A stretch of 64,000 nt of DNA from Archilochus colubris (Eukaryota > Chordata > Aves > Apodiformes > Trochilidae): positions 26,645,121 through 26,709,120 of the forward strand of contig CM041085.1 of NCBI GenBank assembly GCA_023079485.1, read 5' to 3'. Positions 1 to 13,400 of the stretch are shown here, piece by piece (the stretch's first letter is position 1; each line of letters begins with the position of its first letter). The position numbers and the translations under genes were made by a program. The notes beneath the pieces are model-generated. The model worked only from the letters and a program-made list of their open reading frames with translations, did no database searches and was not told the DNA's origin.

Positions 1-644
1 GGAGTGAAATGTGTAAATGCTTTTTCCTACTGTGCGTATGATGAGGTATTACACCACTAGGATGCCCAGTTGAAAGCAAGGCTCCAGTTCAAAGGAAATG
101 CAGGTGGTTTTGATTGTTTCTGTAGACCAGAACGCCTGCTTAATAAGAACAAGCAAGTACACACAGAATTCAGAGGATCGACAGACTTTCCTCATTAAAG
201 GCTTTCTAATATAATGTGCCTACGGACACAAAAAATTAAACAAATGTCACAATGTAAAAACGTGGGCTATCAGTTCTTCTATTTCAGTTCACCCTGGGAC
301 AATTGATGAAGCAGTGCATTCTTTACTCATACAATATAAGAAAACTACCTCCTAACTGGCAGTGGTAAGTAAATAATATGACTAGAAAGAATAATGCACA
401 GTGTAGATGCAATTCAGTGTGTATGTGTTCTGTTTGCCAGGCCACCATTGCAGTTGGTTACTTTGGTCAGCCATTTTTCCACAGTTTTAATATAGCTGGT
501 TAAGTAGTAAAAGATTCTTATTTTTCCACAGCTGCCACCTGCCTGGAATACAATCGACACTTTTTAACTGGCACCTACTCTTACTGGAAATAAATGTAAT
601 GACTGCAGGGTGGCTTTGATTATAGGAGAATATATTGTTTGGGA
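1..644. other. Unique non-coding DNA, nothing recognised
   Basis: AT-rich single-copy-looking sequence up to the first CR1 fragment. I see no repeat family, no convincing reading frame and no splice-site pair. Confidence 0.5.
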
Positions 645-1165
645 GTTGTATTCTGTTTAATATCTTTGCAATGACCTGGAGCAGGTGATGGAGTGAGCCC
701 TCATCAAGCCTACAGATGACACTTAACTGGGGGGAACAGTTGATAAGCTCAAGGGAAGGGCTACCATTTAGGACAGAAATGGGATGGAGGAATGGGCCAA
801 AAGGAACTTTACAAAATTCAAGGAGGAAATATGCAGAGTTCTACAGCCCAGCAGAAGAAGCCCCTTTCTCCCCCTGTACTGTTTTACAGGCTGGAGACTG
901 GCTGGGAAGCAGCTGTACTAGAAAGAGGCTGAGAGTTTTGGCAGAGCACAAGCAGTGCATCCTGGCAGCAAAGACAGGAACTGCATCCTAGGCTTTGTGA
1001 GAGGTTCATAGCCACCTACTGTGAGTGGGGATGGTTTCCTTCTGCTCAGCCCTTCAGTGTGTCCACTGTTGGGTCTATCTGGATGAAACCTTGGTCTGAC
1101 CTCATAGATGACCTCAACTTCCTATGAGCAGGAGATGGACTACAGAAGTGTTCTGTGATGCTGAA
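645..1165 (+). mobile_element. Eroded CR1 LINE fragment (ORF2 RT C-terminal part)
   Basis: Diverged CR1 retrotransposon on the plus strand. The conceptual translation opens with VLFNIF, the segment that follows the RT motif GVPQGS in CR1 ORF2. It then runs through the equivalents of the 'cagatgacact..aactggg' block (FADDTKLGG in intact copies) near 711-731 and the block encoding the region before 'AAKKANRILGC' near 955-990. From about 985 to 1090 the DNA still aligns by eye with the 'ctgcatcctgggctgcat' to 'ctgctcagcccttgtgagg' portion of CR1. The stretch 1110-1165 may be the decayed 3' end. Several frameshifts and stops are present, and both ends are blurred, so this is an old dead copy. Family assignment rests on remembered CR1 consensus features, not on an alignment. 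Confidence 0.72.
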
Positions 1166-2344
1166 ATTCTGTGTATTATTCTCAGGAGGGTAATTTCTTT
1201 CAACTGATCTAAGAAGAATTGTGCCCCAAAAACCCTCAATACTTACTTAATCTCTGGGTGGTACTTGAATCAACGAACAAGAGGGTGGAAGATGAAATCT
1301 AAAGCAAGGAGGTATCAAGTCTAATCATCAATACAATAGTCTGCCAGTCTGCCTTTCATGCAAGTTCTCCTTGTGACGTATTGCAAATAAGAAGTGTTGG
1401 TCTAGCCTGTTCTCTAACACAGTCAAATTAAGAGAATCCATGGTATCCTTGAGTAACATGTCCACAGGCTCAGCTGTCCACACCATTAAAACCTATTTCT
1501 TAATCTGCAATCTAAATATTTTTCCTGAAAATTCAGTCAATTTTCTGTGCCAACCACAGTAGCCAGCTTATTCCCTTTTTTTTTTTTTTTTTTTTTTTGC
1601 CTTTTGCATCTTTGGAGACTTATGAAATTTCTAGGTTATCCAACCCAACTCTTCCAAACTTTCATCTTAATTCATCAATTTAGACCTCTAATATTCACCT
1701 TGTCTTTCCATTTTATCTGGTTTGCCCGTCTTGAAATGTGGCATTGGGCTTCTACCAGTGTAAGTAATGAGAAAAGATTATTTTTTTATCTGGTAGTCTA
1801 TACATCTGCTCATACTTTCCAGTATAATACTTGGTTGTTCTAATGTAGCCTCTCTCTCTCTGAGAGTGGCCGACTAGCAAGATACTGCAGAAAAATTCTA
1901 AAGAAACACTCAATTGACAGGAGTCAAATCTGTATTTTTATTTATTTTTTATATTATTATTATATTAAGAATTGGTCTAATACCTTGTAGTGAGGACGAA
2001 GGTAAATAACATAGGTAAGGGCCCACATCACCTTCTCTTCTTCCTTTTCCCTTCCCAAGTCTGACTCATGGCTCTAAAGTCCCACCTGTTCCCTTTGCTG
2101 CCTTGCATCCCAGTAAGCCAATGCAACTTGGAAATCCAGAACAAGCTATTTGCTTTATTATGTTGATTTTCTTCTGACTTAACTAGTGTACTTGGCTTCC
2201 TGTGGAGCCTGAACCAGAATAAAAGATGAGCAGGAACACGAAGGGGAGAGAGACAGAGAGGGAATAGGACAGTTTTTCCTTAATCTCTTTGCAAACAGTT
2301 CATGTCCCCTTTCAACACTTTTGGGGTGCAAGGCTTCCTGTGAA
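1166..2344. other. Unique non-coding DNA with T-rich and TA-rich patches
   Basis: Apart from the T23 run at 1576-1598 and a TTA/TAT-rich patch around 1933-1968, I see no repeat family or gene in this stretch. Confidence 0.5.
1576..1598 (+). repeat. Poly(T) homopolymer, 23 nt
   Basis: Uninterrupted run of 23 T. It accounts for the phenylalanine-rich open frame that crosses it, which should not be read as a gene. It could be the reverse complement of a poly(A) tail of a minus-strand insertion, but the sequence on its right shows no recognisable retrocopy. Confidence 0.95.
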
Positions 2345-2515
2345 TGCTCACTGAGCCTCACAACAGACCTGTAGAGCAAGTCTCATCACCTTTAACAGAT
2401 GAATAAAGCAAAGTCCAGAAGGAAATGGTTTTCCTATTGAGGAAGCAAGCAAGTTAGGAGGAAAGCTAGAAGTAGGACTAAGATCAAAACTTCTTTCTCA
2501 AGCTACTTACTTTCC
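2345..2515 (-). mobile_element. MIR-like SINE relic
   Basis: The plus strand reads like the reverse complement of the MIR core and 3' half. It has a 'CCTCACAACAG..CCTG' block at 2357-2372, then the hallmark TTTAACAGATGAATAAAG at 2391-2408 (MIR: 'TTTTACAGATGAGGAAACTGAGG'). A degraded equivalent of 'CTTGCCCAAGGTCACACAGCTAG' follows, and then 'AAGTAGGACTAAGATCAAAAC' at about 2470-2490. MIR elements are mammalian-named but shared with other amniotes and known from birds. Divergence is high, as expected for such an old SINE. Confidence 0.5.
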
Positions 2516-5500
2516 CCTTTATCTCCAAGGCCCATTCCTCATGCCAGTGCTGCTTGGCAAGTTAACAACTGCTGAGGCTTTGATTGTTTGAAATCTCACT
2601 ACTACAAAAAATGTCTCTATATAAAAGATATGACAATAATACTTGACTTTGTCAAGTCTGGGCAGAAGGGATGAAGGAGCATATCTAATAACAGAGGTAA
2701 GTATTTAAGACCTAGGGAATGTTATGTCTTTTGGGTTTATAATTTCCATAACAGAATTCCCTAGTGATGGGCAATACATAGCAGCTTTCAACACAGAGCA
2801 AGCTAAACAAAATGAGATGTGAAATTGAATGACTTTAGGTAGTGATCTGTTCAATGTCAATACACTGAGTTAGCAGCCACCTCAAACTAGTCATCAACCT
2901 TCTCTGGAAATTTCTGCTTTTTATCGAATACTTGTTGATAAGACAAGACTCTAAGAGTCTCTGGAATCCAGGAAAAATCCATGGCTCCACCCTCCTTTCT
3001 GATGACCTCAAGTCACAAAATCCTGCTGTTGTGCTGGTCTATTGAAATTGTTTCATGTTGACACAGAATCAGGATGAGATGAAGAAATTGTTTCCAGCTT
3101 TGCCAGGTCAGTAGGATACGCTCATGAGCTGTGTGATGGGAAGAGACTGAAAGAATTTAAACTGAACATCTTACATGAACACTATCCCTATTACTTTATT
3201 TAAAAACAAAAGAATAAAGTAAATATGAAAGCAAGGGAGGAGAGTTTTCAGCTTTCCTCTTAAAAGTAGGAGCTTCTGGTGTTATATGACCTACACAATC
3301 CTCCCAAAAAGCTTAGCTGAAGCCTCTGTTTTGAGGATCCTGTTCAAGCACAGATGTAAGTACAGCTGTGCCATCTTCTTGAGACTGGAAAAGCTGTGAA
3401 CACTAGCAAAGAAGAACTTCTAGCAGCCACGGAGAATGGAAACCCAGAAAGTCAGATAGAGTCAGATCCACATTCAGGAAGATTTAGGCACCCAGATGCT
3501 GTCAAGTCTCACATTTCAAAACCTACGACTAGATTGAACAGGGGCTGCACTCTGTACAGCCTCCGCTGTGTGCTTCTCCCCCAAGGAACAAATAGGGCAT
3601 AGGCCCTTGGTCCCAAATCATCCAGCCTGGGTCTCTGATAAAACCTCACCCTGACTCCTTTACAGCCCATGGGTCAAAATATTTTTTTAGAAAGCACATG
3701 GCAGTATGGCAGCTGGGCGACAGAGATGTCTCGGTGCAATACAGAGTCAGGATGCTACCTGGGTTTATAACCAGCCTTGAAGTTCTGAAGCCCTCTTCAA
3801 GTCCATTATTTCCCCAGGTACAGCCTTAACCTTAATTTGAACACCCTTTTCTCCATTGTGATTTCACTTTGTGAGTGAAACCTTCACCTTTTTGCAGTTG
3901 ATCGCTATTTTGGTATCAGGAATACATGCATTTCAATAACATTTTTTCTTAATAAAAAGATATGAGGTACTTTGCAGACACTTTTATTGTATAGAAAATT
4001 GCATGTGCAAAGCTGGATATCCACCTAAATGCTGATCCTGCAAAAACTCCACATTCAAAAATCCCATATAATTCGGTCTATGTTTTGCAGGTTGACTGTG
4101 AATGAACCCAGATCTACCTCTTGGCAAGGCAGAAGTATTTCTAATTGTCATAGTAGGTGATCCTAACAAGTATAAAAGTCAAGTATAAAATCACATATAG
4201 TCTTGCTGATACAGTTCCACTGAGAATCATCCACATGTACCAGGATTACAGAGTCCTGTAACAAACATCAGCAACAGATACCTGGCTTTCCAGAAAACGT
4301 TAATTTTGGCAGATCAGCAACGGGCAGCAAGGATTTAGAGTGTATACAGTTATGTGCATATATACTTACAGGTAGCTGCACTGGAAAGTTTTGGGGGCCA
4401 AGAAGGTTGTCAGAAAGAGGTAGGATTCACACATTAGCCTCCATGCCTGGTACCTGCAAAGACACACAGGAAGCCTTCTTATCACCTGATAAACCCTCAG
4501 TTTCCAATCTGGTCAGAAGCCACTTACCTCTATAAACTATTTGTCCAGCCCCAAATAAAGCAATAGAAAAGATTTTTACACAGGTTTGATTTATTTTCCT
4601 TGGGTTTCAAAAGAAAGGGGGACAATTTATATCCCTCTGCACAGCCTGAACAGGTAGGTACAATGAAAAACCTTGGGGGCTTTTCCAGCTGTGTCACATG
4701 TTGGTCAGGTTTTTTGGAAGAGAGTTTTGGCACTGAATTGCTACTGCTGTGTTTAAGAAACCCCTCGGGGCTGTGCTTACTGGCTCAGCTTATGAGGTTC
4801 AGCTGCCAGAGTCAGGCCAAGGGCTCAGACCTAAGTCCCTTGGTGCAGTGTATCAAACCCATCACTGCTGAGGTACTCAACCCAGATTTATAAGTCTATC
4901 CTTAAAAACAAAACAAAATCAAACCACTAATAATTTAATTTTTTTCCCACTCTTAAAATTCTGGTTCTAGTAACCAAGCTAAATATGATATGTATCCTGG
5001 ACAAACGTGTGGCTCTGGAAATACTGAAACCCTGGCCCTGCGACACAGCTGCTGGGACTCCTGCCATCTACTAAGAAGTTAAGCTGTGAAACACTTAGTC
5101 CAATTACTGAAAAACAATGAAGATATAAAGGACTTGTAACCCAAAACCAGAGGTGTTGAAAGAAAGAAAACAGACCTACGTAATAAACAATATTGATTTA
5201 ATTCAGGCAACAGAGAAAAATGATCACAAGCTTGGATGCCCCAGCCCATGCATGGAGAGGCAGATAGGTGTTTATCCATGTGCCTAAGCATGTGTGATCT
5301 TGGAAATGGCTTCTGCCAGGGCCCAAACAGAGGAGTCTGAGACATGAGGGACTTAAACATCAACCCTTCTGGTCAAATACCAGCTCTAAAGCTACCACAG
5401 AGAACAGTACTGGCATAGACCCTTATAAGCATTCATGACCTAGACCCCATCCATGGAAACATTGCTGGTTGCCTGTGGGAAGATGGACACTGAGATGGCC

Positions 5501-7205
5501 TTTTGTGCTCTGAACTTCTGAACCCTGCAGGAGGTCTGAACCACACTCTGGTTGTTTGAGAAAACAGTATTTTATTGAGCTCCATCCTGGAAGAAACCAC
5601 AAGACATTCTGAAGGGCTAAATTCAACAGCTAAAAATATTTCTCCTGAATTGGATGCAATGAGAAAGGTTTCAAGATTTAGACAGATGAGTGTTTCTAAG
5701 GGCAGTGTTTTGTTCTTCAGCTCTCAGAAAGTAGTATTTTTGTGCTTTTGGTAACTGGAACAAAGATGCATTCCGTCCTCATTGCATAACATCCAAATGA
5801 CCACAGAACAATTTTGGGTTGTCCTTCTCAGGTGATAAGCAACAGCAATAACATGTTTTGTAGTTTTCATTTCTCTTACAGGAACCTCCAACACCCTTGT
5901 GAATGATGTGTGCTGCAGAGGTGAATAAAAACAGATACACCAGCTGAAGAGAAAGTGATCTGGAGAAAGCAGGCAAGAGAAAGAGGAAAGAGTGGAACTT
6001 CATGTGTGTTTACCTTAGAAATTTTGTGACCACATAGAAAAGCATGTGATTATTTTCATTTGTCTGTTGGTTTCTAAGCCTCTCAAGAATACCTGTGGCA
6101 CACCTTAAAGATAAAAACTTGCTTTAAAAAAACCTGCATGAATTGTGAGATTATTGTGTACTCTAATACTGCAATGGAAGATATAAACAAATCAGCAAGT
6201 ATCTGTGGATTAAAAATTAGGTTACTTGGTACCCCTCATGTGAAACGCATCCACTTAATATTAGAGTAGAAAATTATATTGAGATTTTAAGGGATGCCAG
6301 AAAAGCCAAATAACTACTCTCAGCACCAGATATTTTAGGGGCCTTTCCACCATGCTCTTACATTTTTTTGGCTCATCACTTTCTAGATGACTCAATTCCC
6401 ATCGCTTTGGTAGTATGCTGAAAACCACAGAAAAGCCATTAATCTTTGGGAACGTTGAAGTCTTAAGCACCTCCAAGCTCCCAAATATATTTCAGGAAGA
6501 CTGAGCCTTTTCCCATAGGAGTTTTGTGATTTTTGTTTCTAGGAAAGAACAGTTATAGACACCACTCAAATCAGACTAGTAAAGTAGGCATAAAATTATA
6601 GTACAGTTCAACAATGAGCTGCAGTACTTGAGTAGAGGGCTTCTGTTGCACCTGAATCCACAAAGGCACTGCTAACAATTAGCTGTGAGGAAGAGCTTCC
6701 ATGCATGGAAAGTTAGGATCAGATCCTCAGCTGAAAGGTGCAATCTATTATTTAGTGCCCTGAACAGAGCTGTGACTTTTTACAGGCTTTCAGTAGCCAC
6801 CTGACTACAATTTAAGGAAACTTATAGAGAGGAGACTGAAAAAGAGAATTAAAAGTCTGGATTTTCCACAGGCAAAAGGCCTATGTGTTACATTTCCACA
6901 CACTAGAAAACTGGTGTTGTGATGCTACAAAATTAATGCAAATTACTTTGTCCTGTCCAGCACCAGCACTTTTCTCTACTGCAGAAGAAATCAAATCCCA
7001 ACAAAGTTGCTTTCTGGTGGTTTTTTATGGGGTTTTCTCTATTGTCTAGTATGACCACACATTAATTTTTTTCAAGGGACTTATTTTTTTTCAAATAATC
7101 CAGTGGACAGGAACCACGAAGTGACAGACTTTCAGAAAGACGCTTTCTTGTTTAAATAGCTTAAGCAAATTGCCAGGTAGGTGTACATGTAAACAGCTGT
7201 CTTTT
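2516..7205. other. Unique non-coding DNA
   Basis: Mostly single-copy-looking AT-rich DNA. A good isolated splice donor, GAG|GTAAGTAT, sits at 2697/2698 but I find no matching acceptor or open frame in front of it. The short open frames here (for example 3396-3602) lack recognisable domains. I see no CR1, LTR or RNA gene. Confidence 0.5.
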
Positions 7206-7345
7206 CTATTTAGGTGAGACGTTGCTGTATTTCAAAAATTTTGCTCCAGTTCCCTCAGATGTCACTTTGTACAGCTTGTCTATCTGTGCAGAAATATATT
7301 CTTGTAATTCTAAGCCATCTTCCACTTCCAAAGACTCTTCTTTAT
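7206..7345 (-). CDS. Candidate terminal coding exon, protein unknown
   Basis: I do not recognise the protein. On the minus strand a polypyrimidine stretch and acceptor CAATCTTTTCTAG end at 7346. The following 140 bp stays open in the frame used by the larger 7206-7409 open frame and stops with TAG at 7206-7208. The 46 or so residues are hydrophilic and acidic at the start, with KEESLEVEDG followed by LELQEYISAQIDKLYK, a heptad-like amphipathic pattern, and a C-terminus of KYSNVSPK. This composition is more protein-like than the low-complexity frames elsewhere in the window. Phase would be one base carried over from the previous exon. Against it: the antisense frame 7222-7425 is equally open, no consensus AATAAA is obvious just downstream on the minus strand, and no partner exon is identified. 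It may be chance. Confidence 0.2.
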
Positions 7346-7409
7346 CTAGAAAAGATTGCATTATGCATCTGATTTTATGCCAACAGAGGAAAATCTGGCT
7401 GGCAGACAC

Positions 7410-10400
7410 ACATGCCTTCTTTTAACAAAACAAATTCCCCAGGTTCACCCTGACCACATGCCCAAAGCAAGCATTGTTAAAAAATAAGGAGAATTCCAAA
7501 GAGAGGAGGGAAATGAAAGCAGCCAGGGAAAACACAGCTTCTTAATTTTGCCACAAATTTTTCTCCAACACTCCCTTCTCCCAAACCACCTTGATCAAAC
7601 AATCATTATAGAGCTTGCACTATGCTGGGTCAATAGCAGCAAACATGCAGCTGTGCCTGGCATGCAGGTGTTTGGGTTATGTTTCCCCAACTACAGGTGA
7701 ACTGACTGATGCTGTGATTGTTTTTTTTCTTGGAACAGGGCCCCTGCAGGAAGGAAGGTGAGGGAAAGGGACTGGACCCAGCATGTTCTGCACTGCAAAG
7801 CTCATGGTCCACTGGCATTGTAAACCCTCCTAACAGACCCAGTGCTGTATTCAGAGCTCCTTTCACATTTCCCTGTGTGACTGGGAGTGCTGGACAACCT
7901 GAAACTTTTCCACTGCTCAGAGGTTACCTCTTAAATGCAGTTCACTTTGAGTGGGATTAGGTGGGCACATTAATTTACTTGTGCCACCACAAAAACTTTT
8001 GAAATATGACCTGACTTCTGAAGCACTTCTCAGATGCTTACCAGTTCAGGAAGGGCAGGTCAGGTCACCATGGGCAGGGACTCCACACAGCACATAGTTC
8101 AGGAAGCAGCCATCGTTCCAAATCACATTCCACTGCCTGGATTTTTACTGTGTTTTTAGTTTAAATAACAGCAGAAAACTCCTCTTGAGTTAACTCCTGC
8201 CTTATCCTATCTCTCCAATGCATTAGAAGATGACTGGATCCAAGGGTTTCCAGCTGTTAGATTTGGTCATAGGCCTAAATCTTTTCATTGCCTTTAGCAG
8301 CCACAACCTGAAATATTTGTATGATTGAAGAAAGTTAATGAAATCTTCCTGGTGCAGCTGTTATTCTGAGTTAATAAAACATCTCTGCACCTCTCTATTA
8401 GCAGGTCTGAAAGCTGCTGCCATAACAAGTCCCCACTCAAGGATTCTCATTCTGCTTCTTCAGAAATGAAGCTATCACAGCTGATGAATTAGCAACTGAC
8501 AGTTGGCAAAGGGGCTTAATTCAGACTTCTCTGAGGTGTGATCTCTGTCAAGTGAGGAGGTGCAATGAATCTCTTGCATTCGGCACTGAAAATTTACAAA
8601 TATCTTTCTAAAGATAATTCAGATTCCAAAACCAAACTCTGTGACAACTTTCAGCAGTTGTTCTTAAGATGAGAGAATATGGTAATAGAATTGTACACAC
8701 TGACCTCAGCATTACCTGTGCTGGATTCAATATGTTTGTATTCCTTGGAATGCAGAACAAATTTTGCAGAAGCTTCCTTTGCTTTGCAGGTGTGGAGTGG
8801 CAGTCTCCAAATGAATGCCATTATCTCCCACTTTGTGTTGGGACAATTTCTACATGTCTTCGTCTTCTCTTTTTACTTTCCAGCCCATTTTTTTCCTTTT
8901 TCATTCATGGCTCCTTCTCCTTTCTTCCCACAGTGGAGGGGAGAATGCTGGCAAGTTCTTTCAAACCCTGTCTCCTTGCAGCTCACCAGCAGAAGGGGCA
9001 ACCTTGTCTAGCCAGCTGTGTTTATCTGTTTAGGGCACAAAAGCCTAAGCAGTAAAACTGTGTTCTGGTCATAGATCACAAGATCAAATCTGTTGTTTGC
9101 ATGCTGTGTTGCCAGCACTTTTACGTCAATTAATGCTTTTCTACAGTCAGGTGTTTTTCATCAGCAAGGAAAGAGAGATTCCAGGTGAAGATTTTATAAA
9201 CTTGTTGACAAATGCCAACATTTTTTAATTCAAGTTATGATTTAAATGATTGTAACCTCCTAGAGAAAATGCTAAGAATGTTCTTGATGTGGTTAGGCGG
9301 GTGAAAAAAAAGGCTGAGAGTGCCAGAATGAATTCTTTGATTCTGCAGAAAAACTGGACAACAAGTCAGAAGGTAGTTTGTTCACACACACATTGTGGAT
9401 ATGCTGCTTAGCACAGGTTTAGCACTGGGTATTATATACACAGGTTTATAACTGAACCACAGAAGTGCCCTTCTGATCCAGGTTATATTTTAAACTTAAG
9501 AGTTAAGTTCAACCATTTTCTATAGCCCAAAGCCCAAATCCTAGCCTACTGATATTGGCACTTTTTCCTACTCTTTGCAGGTTCTCCTTCTCATCATTAA
9601 CAGAGTACCAAGCAACACAGCTGCCAGTAGCCATATGCTTCTTCTGCCACCTTCCCCTTAGGATACATGCATACCTATCTTTATGGTTGCATTATCCAAG
9701 GCGCCTTTCATTTAGACTAAATGCTCATGTGGTTTCTGACAGCCTTGAGCTCTTGTTTGTACTTATAGGTCTATTCAAGGTTCATGTCTTGTGTTATACT
9801 GTCTGCAACACTTGCATAGATGACTGAGAGTGAGTGTGTAGTTCAGCTCAGCCAATAACCGAGGCTGTGCCCTGAACTGGCTCACAGGGGAAGCTCTGAC
9901 TGTGTGAAATTATCTCCTGCCCAAACACAGATATGGTAACAGTAACATGAATCCCAAATGGCTTCTTATACAGTGAAGGAGTGCCACAGCTGTCTCAGAA
10001 AGTGTAATACCTCATCTGGCAGTTGTTTGACAACTACAGCAAATTAAAGAAACAGCAGACAAAGAATTACATGTAGACTTCCACCAAAACAGAAAAGGAT
10101 TCCTCCCTTCATCTAAAAGGGCTCCCTCATTGTATCACCTTTTTCATTGAATCTTGTGCCTTAATAGAATTTTTTTAGTATGAACCCTGGAGTTTAGAGA
10201 CTCAGTATTGGCTAGCCAGCCCTTTTTTACACAGGGATTGTGCCATCAGTAATTCTTAGGTTTTAAGATTGCAGGATTCACAAAGAGCAAGAATTGCTAT
10301 TGCATCCAGCGTGCAGAGGTGTAGGGACATGTACCATGACAACAAAGCAGCAAGCACCAGGAACCTCTGCACGGAGGCCCCACATCCACCATGCTAGCAT

Positions 10401-13400
10401 CTGTCACACTACATGTCCCTAGAAGCCCAGTGTGTGTGACTCCAGAGCTGTGGAAAAATACATTTCCATTACCAGCTGGGAGACCTAATCTACTCAACAG
10501 GTACTACAGCCCAGCAACCCTATCAATCCAGGAACCTGCTTATGTGCACCTCCCCAGTATCTCTTAGTAAGATAAGCTACGAAACAGAAGATTGTTTTCT
10601 GTAGGTGAGCACCTAGCCTCAGAGGCAGAAAATGAGCATGATCTAAAAATAGAGGGAATATTACACCACTTCAGAGCCACTGAAGTGACCCATGTTATGA
10701 AACTCTGGTGGTTTTTGATGGCTGTCCTCATTTTTATCTCAACATGAATTTTGTCCATTCATACTTCAGTATACATACGTGTTACAGAATGATCCAAGAA
10801 TTAGGCCTGATACTGACAGAGCTCAGATCAAGTCAGTGTAGATGCTATGCTGCACAAAAAAAAAAAATCATTATTAAAAAAACCAAAAGACAACTCATTA
10901 ATTGTAAGATGTTTTGAAACAATTGGGTGAAATTAATAAATTAGTTGTCAGTAGAAGTGTAAAAGAATAAAATCACTATGGAAAGAATTTTCACTTTCAA
11001 AAGCAGACAGTGACTCTGTTGTGGGTTTAAAGGAGAAGGAAGGAAATGTTGGTTTGGCCCATTTTGATGTCTAAAGGCTTGTAAATCAGTGATAATAAGC
11101 TTTTCTAGTCTAGCCTGGGAGGGGCTGTCCTGGAGTGATTCACATTTCAAAGAGCTCAGGATAAACAGTGCAGGACTCTCCAGTGTGTTCCTGTGGAGTA
11201 AGCAAGACAGTATATATTGGGGAAGACTACTCTGCTGAGTGGACCAAATCTTCCACCAACCTCAAAGCCAGTACAATTAGTGCAGTAGAGCTTAGTTGCT
11301 TTCATATTCCAGCCAAAATCACTCCCTTGTTAAACTCTGGTAACTAAATAAAGGATAAATAAACTAAAGAAAGGCAAAGGATGACTGTTCTCTTGGGTTT
11401 GTTACTGGGTTTTGTCACAGGATATGTTTCCTCCAGGATCCTCCCAGGCTTTCCCTTATAGACCAAGTCTGTTTCTTTGGTTGGACTTCACAGAAGGACA
11501 TTGATCCTGAGAAACAGGAGAGATTTCTGTTAAATATAATTCATTTACAAAAGTTAAATGCAATTAATCCTTTTCTCAGGTTTAAGACCATGAAGAAAGT
11601 TGTCTCAAAATCAGTCCCACAGTACAAGCAAGACAAAGCAGTGAAGCTCTGGAGCTTGCAATGACAATGGTTGAGAAGGGACCATAGGGCAGCAATTATC
11701 ACCTGCTGGGACAACTCCACCTAACATTACATCTCACAGGGTAGAACAGAAAGATTTCAGTCCTATGTATGGAGTACATTTTTCCAGTATAACTTAATGA
11801 CTACATTTATACCAGTAAGTGTATGATATCCATTCTTTTCTCACAAAATCTCATTTCTAATACAACAGGAGGCTCAAGTGGGTCTCCAGTTGAGACGTAA
11901 AAAATGAAAAAGAAAAAAAAATTGAAATAAAATTATTTGTATTGTGGCAACAGATAATTAGCAAAAAAAACAGAGGTTTTCTATTGGATTAGCAGAAAAC
12001 AAACAAACAGAAAACAAAATCTCTAAAAGTTTCGCAAACAAGAGGGACACAGAAGAAGTTGAATGGCACCCAGCTGGCATAGTAACTACTATGGAGTAGC
12101 AGGTCTGGGCAAAACAAAGTAAACTCTCCATCATGAAAGGTATAGGGATTTTAGTAGCCCTGGAGTAGCCACATTATTCCAAGAACAGAAAAGGTGTATG
12201 TACACCAAGACCTGCAAAGACCACAGAGATAGTGCTGACTTACAAGCTGCAGAGGTTATTACTCTACAGTCCCCATCTATCTCTGGACTTTGATGAATAG
12301 ATCTTAGCATCATACTGCATGGCACAGGCCCGACAGGCCCTGCACTGAGCATCAGATCTTTCCCTTAAATACTTGATCAGCTTACTCAGATCTTTTCAGT
12401 AGGATCTGGATAACTGACACAACCAGAAAATCAGTTCATGGAAAAAAAAATGTCATAGTAGCAACTAGGTTAAAGACACCAAGTAAGAGGCAGATCCCTA
12501 ACAATCAACAGCTGTGACTTTGAATCCTATGTTTGGTCTGGAGGCAGGAAAGCCAGAGTACCTTGGAAAGAATGAAACTCTTATTTATGTTAAGGTAGCA
12601 CCTACAGACTGCAGTCAGTGTTGCAGCTCTGTTGTGCTAGACGTTCCACAAACATAGTGAGAGATAATCCCCCATCTGAAAATAATTTGAAATCTAACCA
12701 AAAATACAAAACAGGCAGATCAGAAACAAAGACAGAGAGATGGAAATACTTGGCAGCAGTTAGATAACAACTCAGTGGATGAGCTGGAGACAGATTCATG
12801 CCTCCTGCCTTTCAAGTGAATGCCTTCACTGCTAACTCATGATCTATCTTGAAGCAAGGCAATTTATATTTATTTTTATATGCTATATGACTATTGCTTA
12901 TAACACTGTAGGTTCTGTGGCTCCCTGAAAGAGTCTGGAAAATCATACTTCTTTCATAAAGGAAATAAAAGAAGCATCAAAAGACAAAATTAGTCTTTTT
13001 TTTGTAGAAGAATGTGTAGAAGGATGTTGATGCACATTTTGGAACAAAACTCATACGTAGAGCATTAAATCTTTAAGGTAGCAAACCAAGCTGAATTATA
13101 ACCATTTTGTATCCCTTGAGATTGCACTGCATAAAAATGAGCTGGCTCCTAGGTTTTAAATAAGGTATATAGAAGAAAAGAAAGCATAAACTGGTCCATC
13201 TTCTTCATCTTCTATTTTCTGCGCACTAGAAGAACAAGGAGATAATTGGTGAATTACAGGGCAATAAATTCTGACACAACTACTTTGTGGACATACACTG
13301 GAATCATCTTGTGGAATTTCCTTGCAAGGGAGGTCAAAAAGTCAAAGAGAAATTGTTTTTTTATGAAAGGCTGAATAACTTCATGAATCATTACCACTAA

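Noticed and set aside
716..991. 91-codon plus-strand open frame
   Set aside because: It lies inside the eroded CR1 fragment and is a frameshifted read of its ORF2, not a host gene.
1547..1843. Phe-rich 98-codon open frame
   Set aside because: Created by the T23 homopolymer; no domain.
2640..2710. Strong splice donor GAG|GTAAGTAT
   Set aside because: No acceptor or open frame upstream within a plausible exon length; isolated donors are common by chance.
8669..9055. 128-codon plus-strand frame with overlapping rivals in the other frames
   Set aside because: All three plus frames are open for part of this T-rich stretch, as expected in pyrimidine-rich DNA lacking TAA/TAG; no recognisable domain or splice context.
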